A DNA stretch of 19,817 bases from assembly GCA_043770095.1 (NCBI GenBank), contig JAYVIR010000004.1, positions 1 to 19,817 of the forward strand, read 5' to 3'. Position 1 is the first letter of the stretch, and each line of letters starts with the position of its first letter. This DNA is from JBGSUZ01 sp043770095. Its GTDB lineage: Bacteria > Bacillota > Clostridia > Peptostreptococcales > Acidaminobacteraceae. Under the pieces are notes generated by a model. That model saw nothing but the letters and a program-made list of their open reading frames with translations. It had not been told where the DNA came from and made no database searches. This document shows positions 5,520 through 13,540 of the stretch, one piece after another. A program made the position numbers and the translations under genes.

Positions 5520-7400
5520 ATGAAAATTAATTTATTGAGTATCGAACTTGAAAACTTCAAAGGTATTAAGCAATTCAAACTAACGACTGAAGGTAAAAGC
5601 GTTAATGTGTTTGGAGACAACCGCACAGGCAAGACAACGCTGCATGACGCTTTTAGATGGTTATTGTTTGATAAGAACAGTAATGATGAAAAAGTATTTG
5701 GCATAAAGACTTCTGGCATGACTGGTGCCGAACACGCCGTTGAGTTAATTCTTTCCGTTGACGATGTACCACTTAAATTAAAGAAGTCTTACCACGAAAA
5801 GTGGACACGAAAAAGAGGTTCTGAATCTCCAGAGCATACAGGCCATGAATCGGATTACTGGATAGATGAAGTTCCTTCCAGTAAAGGCGAGTTTGATTCA
5901 AAAGTTAAATCGCTATGCGATGAAAAGTTATTCAAAATTTTAACCGATGTGCATTACTTCAACGGACAAATCAAATGGGAAGAACGCCGTAAAACGCTTA
6001 TAGAAATCGTTGGCGATGTGGACGATTTAGAGGTTATCAATGCTGATAAAAAACTGGCGTCTCTTGCCGAAATAATCAAAGTTAGAAGCGTTGAGGACCA
6101 TATTAAGATAGTCAAAGAGAAAAAGAAAAAAATCAATTCTGAATTAAAAGATATTCCAGTCAGAATCAGCGAGGTTGAAAAATCAAAACCAGAATCACCA
6201 GAACTATCATTGGTTGATTTAAATGCGCTGCACAAGGAATTACAAAATCTTATATCACAACTCAGTAGCAATGTTGGCAAAGCCGATTTGACGCTTGAAA
6301 GGTTCAAAGAAAATACGAAGTTGCGAATGGAGTATACCACTAAGTTACAAAAAGAATCAGAAGCTATTGATCGAGCATATCGAATGGCTAAAACTAATTT
6401 ACAAGATTCTAATGATTCTAAGCAAGCGACATTGAGAAGTGGCGTTCAAAGGTGTAAAGAAGCGGTTACTCAGCTGAATGAAGGTATCGCGTTAAAAAAC
6501 AAATTTCTCGCTGGTTTTGTGAATGATTTCAAATTATTAAAAGAACTAAAGTTTGATGAATCAACAACCGTTTGCCAAACATGCAAACGTGAATATGAAA
6601 CAATCCAGGTTGAAGAATTTAAAGCAAATTTTAATTCAGACTTGATGTGTAAAGCAAATGCGATAAAACAAAAAAATGCTGCAACTAAAGACGAAATTTC
6701 AAAATTAAATGACGATCTCATGATTGCAAAATTAAAGTTAGAAGAAGCTGAAAAATCTTTGGCAGCATTTAAGCCAGAATTGGTTGTAACAGAGCCTAAC
6801 TATGAAACAGAAAGTATTATTGACCTCAGAGCGAAGCTTGAAAGAATTAATAAAGAGATAGACACCTATTCAAGCGGTGTCAGAGAAGTCGAGGACACAA
6901 GCGAAGTAGACGCAGTAAATGTGCAAATCAGCGAAATCAATAAAGACCTTCAAAAGTGGACAACGATTGAAACACTTGAAAAGAGAATTGAACAACTCAA
7001 ATCAGACGAAAAGCGATTATCACAAGAGTATGTCTCATTTGAAGGTCAAGAGTTTGTCGCTGAAAACTTCATAAAAGCAAAAGTTGAAGCACTAAGATTG
7101 ATCATTGATTCTATGTTTAAAATGGTTGGATTCAAACTATTTAAAGATAATATCAATGGCGGCGTTGAGGAATGTTGCGAAGCGACTTATAAAAATGTTG
7201 TTTATCAAGACTTAAATAACGAAGGAAAAATCAATGCCGGACTTGATGTTATTAACTGCTTATCAAAATACTACGAAGTAAGTTGCCCTATATTCTTGGA
7301 TAATGCTGAATCAGTTACACAGTACCTTGATACGCCTAACCAACTAATTAGATTGTATGTGTCGGAGCAAGACAAGAGTTTAAGAATGGAGGAAATATAA
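5520..7400 (+). CDS. SbcC/Rad50-like AAA ATPase of the phage recombination module
   Basis: This 626-residue protein has a Rad50/SbcC architecture. Walker A GDNRTGKTT is at 32-40 (Lys38). Two long coiled-coil arms flank a zinc-hook-like CQTC (Cys352 and Cys355), and the C-terminal head carries a Walker B-like IFLDNAE (Asp594, Glu597). The segment NEGKINAGLDVIN at the head entrance is typical of phage homologues encoded before recT. No companion SbcD-type nuclease is visible; the nearby MBL-fold protein may fill that role. I chose the ATG at 5520, 6 nt after AAGGAG, and rejected an upstream TTG frame that runs through a hairpin. The stop codon is one base before the recT start codon. Its probable role is processing or tethering DNA ends for RecT-mediated annealing, which is inference from family and context. 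Confidence 0.88.
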   Translation: MKINLLSIELENFKGIKQFKLTTEGKSVNVFGDNRTGKTTLHDAFRWLLFDKNSNDEKVFGIKTSGMTGAEHAVELILSVDDVPLKLKKSYHEKWTRKRGSESPEHTGHESDYWIDEVPSSKGEFDSKVKSLCDEKLFKILTDVHYFNGQIKWEERRKTLIEIVGDVDDLEVINADKKLASLAEIIKVRSVEDHIKIVKEKKKKINSELKDIPVRISEVEKSKPESPELSLVDLNALHKELQNLISQLSSNVGKADLTLERFKENTKLRMEYTTKLQKESEAIDRAYRMAKTNLQDSNDSKQATLRSGVQRCKEAVTQLNEGIALKNKFLAGFVNDFKLLKELKFDESTTVCQTCKREYETIQVEEFKANFNSDLMCKANAIKQKNAATKDEISKLNDDLMIAKLKLEEAEKSLAAFKPELVVTEPNYETESIIDLRAKLERINKEIDTYSSGVREVEDTSEVDAVNVQISEINKDLQKWTTIETLEKRIEQLKSDEKRLSQEYVSFEGQEFVAENFIKAKVEALRLIIDSMFKMVGFKLFKDNINGGVEECCEATYKNVVYQDLNNEGKINAGLDVINCLSKYYEVSCPIFLDNAESVTQYLDTPNQLIRLYVSEQDKSLRMEEI

Positions 7401-7401
7401 T

Positions 7402-8301
7402 ATGTCAGAAGCAAAAGTATTAACAATGACAGATATTAAAGCTTTAACGGTAGACGCGGTAGGTGACGAGGTTGCTAACTTTATTTCAAAAGGTGAACTT
7501 GTTCTTTCTAAAAACTATTCACCAGTGAATGCACTTAAATCAGCATGGCTTATTCTTCAAGAAGTTGAAGCAAGCTATAAAAATGATAAGAAAGACACAG
7601 TTAAGCTTCCGGCACTTTCATATTGCACTCAGAACTCAGTCAAGCTGGCACTCATGGATATGGTCATACAAGGCTTATCACCAAGTAAAAAGCAATGCTA
7701 TTTCATCGCTTATGGTAAAAAGCTTCAGATGTTCCGTTCTTACTTCGGGACCATTGCAGTTCTGAAACGTACAACAGACGTTAAGGACGTTTACGCACAA
7801 GTCATTCGCAAAGACGATGTATTTAACTTCAACGTGGATCACGGCGTTTATACCGTGTCAGAACATATCCAAACACTTGGATCACTAGATTCAGAAATAA
7901 TCGGCGCATATGCAACTTTCGTTAGGAAAGATGGTACCGAAGAAACTGAAATAATGACAATGAAACAAATTGAAAATTCATGGAAGAAGTCTAAAACGGT
8001 TAGTTATTCGAGTTCCACGCACAAAGAGTTCCAAGAAGAAATGTGTAAAAGAACCGTCCTCAACCGTGGCGCTAAATTGTATCTTAATACTTCAGATGAT
8101 AGCGACCTGGTTGCAGAAGCTATCAACAGAGAAATTGATCATGAGGAAGAAGAAACAAAGTTATTGCCGCAAGCTAATTCAATTGAAATAGGAGAAGAAG
8201 ATTATCTTTTCCAAAATGAAGATTCTGGAGAGGTTGAAGACCTCGAAGAACTTCAATCGAATGAGAACACTGGTGAAGTGGATCTTGGAGAACTTGAATG
8301 A
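7402..8301 (+). CDS. recT: RecT-family single-strand annealing protein
   Basis: This 299-residue protein has the RecT core. The segment SYCTQNSVKLALMDMVIQGLSPSKKQCYFIAYGKKLQMFRSY (about 70-115) contains the family's conserved region, and TMKQIENSWKKSK followed by EMCKRTVLNRGAK (about 190-225) its C-terminal part. RecT proteins coat single-stranded DNA and anneal complementary strands during phage recombination. The C-terminal tail is very acidic (many Glu, residues about 245-299) and probably docks a partner. A GGAGG site precedes the ATG, and the stop overlaps the start of the MBL-fold gene at ATGA, indicating a coupled functional unit. Confidence is high. Confidence 0.95.
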   Translation: MSEAKVLTMTDIKALTVDAVGDEVANFISKGELVLSKNYSPVNALKSAWLILQEVEASYKNDKKDTVKLPALSYCTQNSVKLALMDMVIQGLSPSKKQCYFIAYGKKLQMFRSYFGTIAVLKRTTDVKDVYAQVIRKDDVFNFNVDHGVYTVSEHIQTLGSLDSEIIGAYATFVRKDGTEETEIMTMKQIENSWKKSKTVSYSSSTHKEFQEEMCKRTVLNRGAKLYLNTSDDSDLVAEAINREIDHEEEETKLLPQANSIEIGEEDYLFQNEDSGEVEDLEELQSNENTGEVDLGELE

Positions 8302-9026
8302 TTCTAAAAGTAATCGCGTCAAGCAGCAAAGGCAATGCCTACATTTTGGACAATGGAAAACATCAACTTCTAATCGAGTGCGGCGTTAAAATGCAAGACA
8401 TCAAGGCCGCGCTTGATTTCGACTTAACCAAGATAGCTGGTTGTTTGATTTCACACGAACATTCAGACCATAGCAAGTGCGTTAAAGATGTTATTGGCTG
8501 CGGTATAGACGTTTATGCGTCTAAGGGAACCAATGAAGCTAACAAGCTAATAAAATCTCACAGGATTCATTCTTGTGAGCCACTTAAACCGTTTGAAATA
8601 ATGGATTTTCAAATATATCCGTTTCCGGTTGAACACGACTGCGCTGAACCTTTTGGATATGTGATTTACGATTTGATTTCAAAGCAACGGGTTTTATTCG
8701 CAACCGATACGCATATGCTTCAATACAAATTTAAAAACGTAGACCACTATTTAATAGAGTGTAACTATGACGAAGATACCATTTCCCAAAATAACAAAAA
8801 CGGCACTCTGGAAGGGTTTAGATACCAAAGGATATTAGATTCACACATGGGATTAAATACGCTTGTAGATGCCATTAAATCGCATACAGGTACACCTAAA
8901 ACAATCACCTTAATTCATTTATCAGATCAAAATATAAACGAAGGTACGGTTACTACTCGGATCTATAAAGAGTTTGGACTCATGCCAAACATTGCAGATA
9001 CTGGGATAACAATAGAACTCACTTGA
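8298..9026 (+). CDS. MBL-fold metal-dependent hydrolase, likely recombination nuclease
   Basis: This 242-residue protein shows the metallo-beta-lactamase signature SHEHSDH (His53, His55, Asp57, His58). Further metal ligands are His113 (VEHD) and Asp137 (ATDT), with a late HLSDQN. The start SSSKGNAY is typical of the YycJ-like subgroup. These proteins bind two metals and cleave phosphodiester or ester bonds. It overlaps recT by four bases and follows the SbcC-like ATPase, the place where other phages put an exonuclease. A nuclease role is therefore plausible, though not shown by sequence. All ligands checked are intact. Confidence 0.9.
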   Translation: MILKVIASSSKGNAYILDNGKHQLLIECGVKMQDIKAALDFDLTKIAGCLISHEHSDHSKCVKDVIGCGIDVYASKGTNEANKLIKSHRIHSCEPLKPFEIMDFQIYPFPVEHDCAEPFGYVIYDLISKQRVLFATDTHMLQYKFKNVDHYLIECNYDEDTISQNNKNGTLEGFRYQRILDSHMGLNTLVDAIKSHTGTPKTITLIHLSDQNINEGTVTTRIYKEFGLMPNIADTGITIELT

Positions 9027-9044
9027 TGAAAGGAGAACACAATT

Positions 9045-9419
9045 ATGGCATCACAAGTAATCAATTTCTCAACACTTGCAAACGGAGCAGTAGAAGAACG
9101 GTTTCAACAAGAATTGAAAAATGTATTTGCAAACATTCTTGATCCAAACACAGAATCAAAGACCAAAAGAACATTGACATTGACACTTACAATAAGCCCT
9201 TCAGAAGCTAGAAACATTAACGGCGTGGACTTCTCTGTAAAATCAAAATTAGCGTCAGTTAAAAGTGTTTCATCAGCCTTCTTGATTGATGAAGATGGTG
9301 AAGGGAAAATTGTATCATCGGAATTACTCAAACAAGTACCAGGACAAACCACAATCGAAGGAACTGAAACACCAACAACAATCACACCAGTTGCTCAATT
9401 TAGAGCAAAAGCTGAATAG
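9045..9419 (+). CDS. Conserved phage protein resembling those labelled 'replication terminator protein'
   Basis: This 124-residue protein follows an AAAGGAG site. The sequence ANGAVEERFQQELKNVFANILDPNTESKTKRTLTLTLTI, then a variable linker and a Thr/Pro-rich tail, matches the pattern of a small Gram-positive phage protein often labelled 'replication terminator protein'. That label is not backed by function in phages. It sits between the recombination and replication genes, so a DNA-metabolism role is likely but unproven. The DPNT-x-x-x-KR segment is the most recognisable part. Confidence 0.75.
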   Translation: MASQVINFSTLANGAVEERFQQELKNVFANILDPNTESKTKRTLTLTLTISPSEARNINGVDFSVKSKLASVKSVSSAFLIDEDGEGKIVSSELLKQVPGQTTIEGTETPTTITPVAQFRAKAE

Positions 9420-9431
9420 GGGGAAATAAAA

Positions 9432-10154
9432 ATGATTAAAGAAGCTTTAGCATACATCGTAGGAATGAAAGCACCAGTCGTTCAAGAAATTGGCGGCGCA
9501 ACTTATTCAGACAAATCACTTTTTGAAATTCATGCTGAACAACATCTTGCAAATGCTTTAAAAGTTTCAACGCTGGCTTCAATCGTATCGTATATCAAAA
9601 CAAATCCAGATAAGATTGAAAGTGCCCCTTTTATAATCAATATCAGAAATTACAACGAGGTTGCTTTGATTCTTCCTCTACTTGAACGCACTAACGACAG
9701 ACCAATTCACATGGTTGCTACTAACAGCACAAAGCAATTTGCATTTGCTGCTAGAATGGATCGTGAACTATTCAATATTGCGCTGCAAACACAATTTGTA
9801 AACAACGATAACATGCTTGCGCTGCTTCAAGTAGTTGGAACAATTCAAGAAGAAAACGGCGTTACAACACAAGACGATGGCTTCAGCCAAAAAGTAACCG
9901 CCAAAACTGGTATTGCTTCAGTATCAAATGTAGTTATTCCAAATCCGCTTTTATTGGCGCCATACAGAACGTTTTCAGAAGTGGAACAACCAGAATCAAT
10001 GTGCGTCTTTAGAATTCACGAGCGCATGAACTGTGCGCTTTATGAAGCTGATGGTGAGCGTTGGAAGGTTGATTGCATTAACAACATAAAAGACTGGTTT
10101 AGCTTTGAACTCAAAGAAGAAGTTGAAATCGGATCAGTAATTTTGTTGGGATAA
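9432..10154 (+). CDS. Conserved phage protein, possibly DUF2303-like
   Basis: This 240-residue protein begins MIKEALAYIVGMKAPVV. A segment ALKVSTLASIVSYIKTN follows (about 43-59), then a beta-rich middle and C-terminus ending SVILLG. The 'KVxTLxxxVxYIK' stretch near the N-terminus is seen in phage proteins encoded beside recombination genes and is reminiscent of DUF2303 (YfdQ); I am not sure of that link. GGGGGAAA precedes the ATG. It is the last gene before a strong terminator and so closes the early recombination operon. No catalytic motif is visible. Confidence 0.7.
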   Translation: MIKEALAYIVGMKAPVVQEIGGATYSDKSLFEIHAEQHLANALKVSTLASIVSYIKTNPDKIESAPFIINIRNYNEVALILPLLERTNDRPIHMVATNSTKQFAFAARMDRELFNIALQTQFVNNDNMLALLQVVGTIQEENGVTTQDDGFSQKVTAKTGIASVSNVVIPNPLLLAPYRTFSEVEQPESMCVFRIHERMNCALYEADGERWKVDCINNIKDWFSFELKEEVEIGSVILLG

Positions 10155-10165
10155 ATTTAAAAACG

Positions 10166-10188
10166 GAGGGGATCAGTCCCCTCTTTTT
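10166..10188 (+). terminator. Intrinsic terminator after the recombination operon
   Basis: GAGGGGA (10166-10172) and TCCCCTC (10177-10183) form a perfect 7-bp stem with a TCAG loop, followed by five T. It separates the recombination genes from the replication genes. No clear promoter is seen in the 18 bases between it and the next ATG, so downstream genes may rely on readthrough or antitermination. Confidence 0.88.
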
Positions 10189-10206
10189 ACTGAAAGCGGT
10201 GAATCA

Positions 10207-10773
10207 ATGGTCCAGCCAATCGGATTTTTAAAACTTCATAGAGAATTATTTTGCAAGCCGATATGGTTAAAATCAACTTCCGAACAAAAAGTAATTTTAA
10301 TCACTCTATTAGCTATGGCAAATTTTAAGTCAAAACAATGGGAGTGGAAAGGAGAAAAATTTGATGTATTGCCAGGTCAATTTATAACCAGTTTGGAATC
10401 AATAGTTTCAACTTGTGGTACTGGTATCAAAATTCAAAACGTGAGGACTGCTCTAGTGCGTTTTGAAAAACTCGATTTTCTAACAAACGAATCAACAAAG
10501 ACAGGAAGGCTCATAACCATTGCTAATTGGTCGGTGTACCAGTGTGATGATGAAGCACCTAACATAGCAGCTAACAAAGACCTAACAAAGACCTCACAAA
10601 GACCTAACAAAGACCTAACACCTAGAGAAGAAAGAAAGAATGTTAAGAAGGTTAAGAAAGAAAATATTAGCGTAGGCGCGCGGAATAAATTTCATGATTT
10701 TGAACAGGGGAAATCAGATCTAAGTGATAAAGAACTAGAATCAAAACTCAGATCCAAAACAAAGGTGGTTTGA
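10207..10773 (+). CDS. Phage replication-initiator-like protein (winged-helix N-terminus), carries iterons
   Basis: This 188-residue protein begins GFLKLHRELFCKPIWLKSTSEQKVIL, typical of the N-terminal winged-helix domain of Gram-positive phage replisome organisers. The domain runs to about residue 118 (ITIANWSVYQ). The usual DnaD or helicase-loader C-terminal part is missing, leaving a short basic tail rich in Lys and Asn, so helicase loading must use host or other factors. Within the gene, 10571-10620 holds four 11-bp iterons and a partial fifth, a likely origin bound by this protein. The SD is modest (GCGGTG). It is followed immediately by rusA. The replication role is strong from family and context; the exact mechanism is not visible. 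Confidence 0.8.
   Translation: MVQPIGFLKLHRELFCKPIWLKSTSEQKVILITLLAMANFKSKQWEWKGEKFDVLPGQFITSLESIVSTCGTGIKIQNVRTALVRFEKLDFLTNESTKTGRLITIANWSVYQCDDEAPNIAANKDLTKTSQRPNKDLTPREERKNVKKVKKENISVGARNKFHDFEQGKSDLSDKELESKLRSKTKVV
10559..10625 (+). repeat. 11-bp iteron array, candidate phage replication origin
   Basis: CTAACAAAGAC occurs at 10571-10581, 10582-10592 and 10604-10614. A one-base variant CTCACAAAGAC is at 10593-10603, and a partial copy CTAACA at 10615-10620. A degenerate unit (CTAACATAG) precedes them at 10559. The unit is not a multiple of three, so the array repeats at DNA level and not as a peptide repeat. A purine-rich, low-GC tract follows (10626-10670), suitable for strand opening. 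Iterons inside the initiator gene are the arrangement of the lambda O origin. Confidence 0.75.
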
Positions 10774-11217
10774 ATGCAGATAGAAATAATCAAATTTACG
10801 GTACCGGGACAGCCACAAGGAAAAGGTAGAGCAAAAGCATCTAGGTTTGGCAATCATATCAAAATGCATACGCCTGAAGCAACTGTTGCTTATGAGAATT
10901 GGATTAAACAAAATGCGATTGCAGCTTTAACGACTGTATGGGTACCAACTGAAAAACAAATAACCGCTTATGTGCGTATGTATTATAAAAGACCCAAGTC
11001 AGGAAGCAAGAAGCTACAAGCAGACCGTGAAAGTGGAGTGGTTCGTCCAACAACTAAGCCTGATATAGATAACGTGTTGAAAGCGGTTTTCGACAGTCTT
11101 AACAGTATCGTTTATAAAGACGATTCGCAGATTGTATCGGTAAATGCTGAGAAGTGGTATTCGGATACGCCTAGGGTTGTTGTTGAGTTGTTTGAATTAA
11201 CTCATGTAGGATTATAA
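10774..11217 (+). CDS. rusA: RusA-family Holliday junction resolvase
   Basis: This 147-residue protein has the RusA signature. The N-terminus GQPQGKGRAKAS is followed by KPDIDNVLKAVFDSLN (Asp97, Asp99) and VYKDDSQI (Asp116, Asp117), giving the acidic cluster that binds Mg2+. RusA dimers cut four-way junctions formed during recombination and replication, readying phage DNA for packaging. Length fits the family (about 120-150 residues). AAAGGTGG lies just inside the end of the preceding gene, and the ATG follows its stop directly. Confidence 0.95.
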   Translation: MQIEIIKFTVPGQPQGKGRAKASRFGNHIKMHTPEATVAYENWIKQNAIAALTTVWVPTEKQITAYVRMYYKRPKSGSKKLQADRESGVVRPTTKPDIDNVLKAVFDSLNSIVYKDDSQIVSVNAEKWYSDTPRVVVELFELTHVGL

Positions 11218-11219
11218 AA

Positions 11220-11933
11220 ATGTTGGACTTTGGTTATTACAATATGGACTGCATGGAAGGAATGAAGCAATTTCCTGACAAATATTTTGATTTGGCTATT
11301 GTAGATCCGCCATATTTTAGTGGACCTGAAAAACGTGGTTTTTATGGGAAAAAAGAGAGTCCTATTGGTGTTCAAAGAATTTATGAGAAAACAGATGAAT
11401 GGGATGTGCCTAGAAAAGAGTATTTTGAAGAACTGGCCAGAGTGTCTAAAAATCAAATTATTTGGGGCTGCAACTACTATAATTATCAATTTGGCTCTGG
11501 AAGAATCGTATGGGACAAAGTGAATGGAGCAAGTTCATTCTCTGATTGTGAATTAGCATACTGCAGTCTACACGATAGCACGAGGTTATTTCGATACATG
11601 TGGAATGGAATGATGCAAGGTAAATCACTTTTAGAGGGTGAAATTCAGCAAGGTAATAAAAAACTTAATGAGATACGAATACACCCAACTCAAAAGCCTG
11701 TTCTCCTTTACAAGTGGTTGCTAATGCAGTATGCCAAATCGGATGACAAGATATTAGATACTCATGTTGGTAGTGCATCAAGCCTTATAGCTTGCCATGA
11801 TATGGGCTTTCAATCTGTAGGTTTTGAAAAAGATAAATCGATGTTTAAACGTTCAAACGGTAGACTTGAAAATCACATGTCTCAAATATGTATGAATGAA
11901 TTACTGAAAATTGAAGAGAAAGGGGTGGAGTAA
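11220..11933 (+). CDS. DNA (adenine) methyltransferase, DPPY type
   Basis: This 237-residue protein carries VDPPYFSG (about 28-35), the catalytic motif IV of N6-adenine and N4-cytosine amino-methyltransferases. Downstream lie IHPTQKP (about 157-163) and the AdoMet-binding motif I region ILDTHVGSASS (about 181-191). The order IV then I marks the beta class. No restriction endonuclease is adjacent, so it is an orphan methyltransferase. Phage versions usually protect DNA from host restriction or adjust methylation-dependent regulation. The SD is weak (AGGA), and it follows rusA by two bases. Target sequence cannot be predicted. Confidence 0.9.
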   Translation: MLDFGYYNMDCMEGMKQFPDKYFDLAIVDPPYFSGPEKRGFYGKKESPIGVQRIYEKTDEWDVPRKEYFEELARVSKNQIIWGCNYYNYQFGSGRIVWDKVNGASSFSDCELAYCSLHDSTRLFRYMWNGMMQGKSLLEGEIQQGNKKLNEIRIHPTQKPVLLYKWLLMQYAKSDDKILDTHVGSASSLIACHDMGFQSVGFEKDKSMFKRSNGRLENHMSQICMNELLKIEEKGVE

Positions 11934-11934
11934 C

Positions 11935-12324
11935 ATGAGAGAGATTAAGTACAGAGGTAAACGAGTTGACAACAGCGAGTGGGTGTATGGATACGTATAC
12001 CATGACCAAAGATTTAACAACGGTGTTTCTTGTTGTGATGTAATGATAATAAGAGATGAATGCGACGAAGATTTTGAAGTTAAAGAAAATACCGTCGGCC
12101 AATGCACAGGAAGAATAGACGAAAGCGATGTTGAAATTTATGAAGATGACAAAGTTGTTGTAGAAGGCGACAATGAAGAGCCTGGCGTCGTTGTGTGGGA
12201 CGATGACGAACTGGAATGGGGCATTGACGTTGGCAACATTCGCATGAAAATGGGTTGTTTTTACTCAAGAGACATTGCGATTATAGGCAACGTACACGAC
12301 AACCCAGAATTGCTGGAGGTATAA
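11935..12324 (+). CDS. YopX-family protein
   Basis: This 129-residue protein starts MREIKYRGKRVDNSEWVYGYV, the standard opening of YopX (named after the SPbeta protein). It continues with a VGQCTGRIDESDVEIYEDDKV pattern and ends in IIGNVHDNPELLEV, also family-typical. The family is common in Gram-positive phages and its function is unknown. The ATG at 11935 follows GGGGTGGAG, and the frame open further upstream lies inside the methyltransferase gene. It is coupled to both neighbours by short spacing. Confidence 0.92.
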   Translation: MREIKYRGKRVDNSEWVYGYVYHDQRFNNGVSCCDVMIIRDECDEDFEVKENTVGQCTGRIDESDVEIYEDDKVVVEGDNEEPGVVVWDDDELEWGIDVGNIRMKMGCFYSRDIAIIGNVHDNPELLEV

Positions 12325-12326
12325 CT

Positions 12327-12629
12327 ATGGATGAACAGCTAAAACGAGATGAACAAAATAAAAAGTTATCAAAAATTTACAATCACTTTGGGCGTGATGC
12401 TCAGATTAAACAACTCAGAGAAGAAGTTGAAGAGTTTATTGAAGCATTGCAATCTGGAAATATGGAACACGCAACAGAGGAATTTGCAGATGTCGTTGTT
12501 GTACTAAGTGGTTTTGGGATAGTAGAACCAATTGACGATGATTTATTTTCAAGCACATTTGATTATAAAGTTGATAGAACTGATATGAGAATTGATTCTG
12601 GTTATTATGAAAATGAGGTACAAAAATGA
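12327..12629 (+). CDS. MazG-like nucleotide pyrophosphohydrolase
   Basis: This 100-residue protein contains KQLREEVEEFIEALQSGNMEHATEEFADVVVVL (about 28-60), with the EExxE and ExxD metal-binding acidic pairs of MazG-like all-alpha NTP pyrophosphohydrolases. Such enzymes hydrolyse NTPs or dNTPs to monophosphate and pyrophosphate; phage copies may tune nucleotide or alarmone pools during replication. The ATG at 12327 follows GGAGG and a two-base gap after the YopX stop, and the gene overlaps ssb at ATGA. It is shorter than full MazG, as usual for phage members. The C-terminal third has no recognised motif. Confidence 0.82.
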   Translation: MDEQLKRDEQNKKLSKIYNHFGRDAQIKQLREEVEEFIEALQSGNMEHATEEFADVVVVLSGFGIVEPIDDDLFSSTFDYKVDRTDMRIDSGYYENEVQK

Positions 12630-13057
12630 ATCACGTAATCCTTATCGGACGCTTAGTCCGTGATCCAGAACTCAAATTTATTCCGAACACCGGAAAAGCA
12701 GTTGTGAAATATACCCTTGCAATCGATAGGAATCTAAGCCGTGAGAAGAAAGCGGAATTGACTGAAAAAGGTCAACCAACCGCCGACTTTATCAGAGTTA
12801 TTGCATGGGGTAAACTTGCAGAGACTTGCGCTAATTACTTGGCAAAAGGCAGAATGGTTGCTGTTCAGGGAAATATTCAAACAGGTTCGTACAAAACGAA
12901 TACTGGTGAAACAAGGTATTCGACAGATGTGCTTGCTAATAGTGTGGAGTTCCTTCAGAGCAGTGGTGATAAAAAAGAAAATGTGGACGATAACTCAAGC
13001 AATTATAATCCAGAGGACTTCCAAGCTATTGAGGACGATGAAGATATACCATTCTAA
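12626..13057 (+). CDS. ssb: Single-stranded DNA-binding protein
   Basis: This 143-residue protein has the OB-fold SSB core: MNHVILIGRLVRDPELKF, FIRVIAWGKLAETCANYLAKGRMVAVQGNIQ and TGETRYSTDVLANSVEFLQ. A disordered acidic linker follows, and the C-terminal tip EDDEDIPF docks replication and repair proteins. It coats single-stranded DNA at phage forks. It overlaps the MazG-like gene by four bases, so the two are translationally coupled. Confidence 0.97.
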   Translation: MNHVILIGRLVRDPELKFIPNTGKAVVKYTLAIDRNLSREKKAELTEKGQPTADFIRVIAWGKLAETCANYLAKGRMVAVQGNIQTGSYKTNTGETRYSTDVLANSVEFLQSSGDKKENVDDNSSNYNPEDFQAIEDDEDIPF

Positions 13058-13074
13058 AACTCTAGGGGGAACAC

Positions 13075-13257
13075 ATGAAAAAACCATCAAAGATATTAGC
13101 GTGTATTGGCCTGTATAATTGCCACTCTGAAAACGGCAGCGTATTGCCTAAAGAATTGAAAGAAGCCAGAAGCGAAGCCTATGAAGAATACAACGAGTTG
13201 GTAAGATTAGCGGAACTGGGTTATGTCGTAGATAAAGCAACTAAATTTGGAGCATAA
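13075..13257 (+). CDS. Small phage protein of unknown function (60 aa)
   Basis: The ATG follows AGGGGGAACAC. The 60-residue product starts MKKPSKILACIGLYNCHSENG. An amphipathic stretch follows (ELKEARSEAYEEYNELVRLAELGYVV) that may form a helix. No family is recognised. It lies directly downstream of ssb in the same orientation, with a good ribosome binding site, so it is likely real. Confidence 0.65.
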   Translation: MKKPSKILACIGLYNCHSENGSVLPKELKEARSEAYEEYNELVRLAELGYVVDKATKFGA

Positions 13258-13271
13258 GGGGAGAAAATACA

Positions 13272-13526
13272 ATGGAGAAGAAGTCACTGGATTGTGCGGT
13301 AATGGCGCCTAAAATGGAATTAAGCGACAAGTTAAAACAGATCATAAGAAGAATTAGCAGCATCGAAGAAGTTTTAAACGAAACTTTGTTTAATACTTGT
13401 TTGCGGAGATTTGAAACCTCTGAATTTAGAGAGTCGGAGTGTCACACTGAATCCGTTGACCAAATCGATGAACGTTTAATGAATTTAGAAAGAGTCGTTG
13501 AAGCGCTTAATTTAGAATTGAGATAA
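13272..13526 (+). CDS. Small coiled-coil-like phage protein of unknown function (84 aa)
   Basis: A strong AGGGGAG precedes the ATG. The 84-residue product is largely helical by composition, with heptad-like runs at about 16-40 (MELSDKLKQIIRRISSIEEV) and near the C-terminus (IDERLMNLERVVEALNLEL). It has three cysteines. No domain is recognised; it may oligomerise or bind a partner. Confidence 0.62.
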   Translation: MEKKSLDCAVMAPKMELSDKLKQIIRRISSIEEVLNETLFNTCLRRFETSEFRESECHTESVDQIDERLMNLERVVEALNLELR

Positions 13527-13540
13527 TCGGAGGGGACAGA

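Noticed and set aside
10642..10660. GTTAAGAAG/GTTAAGAAAG repeat as additional iterons
   Set aside because: The unit is 9-10 bp and in frame, encoding a simple VKKVKK run, so a protein-level repeat explains it.
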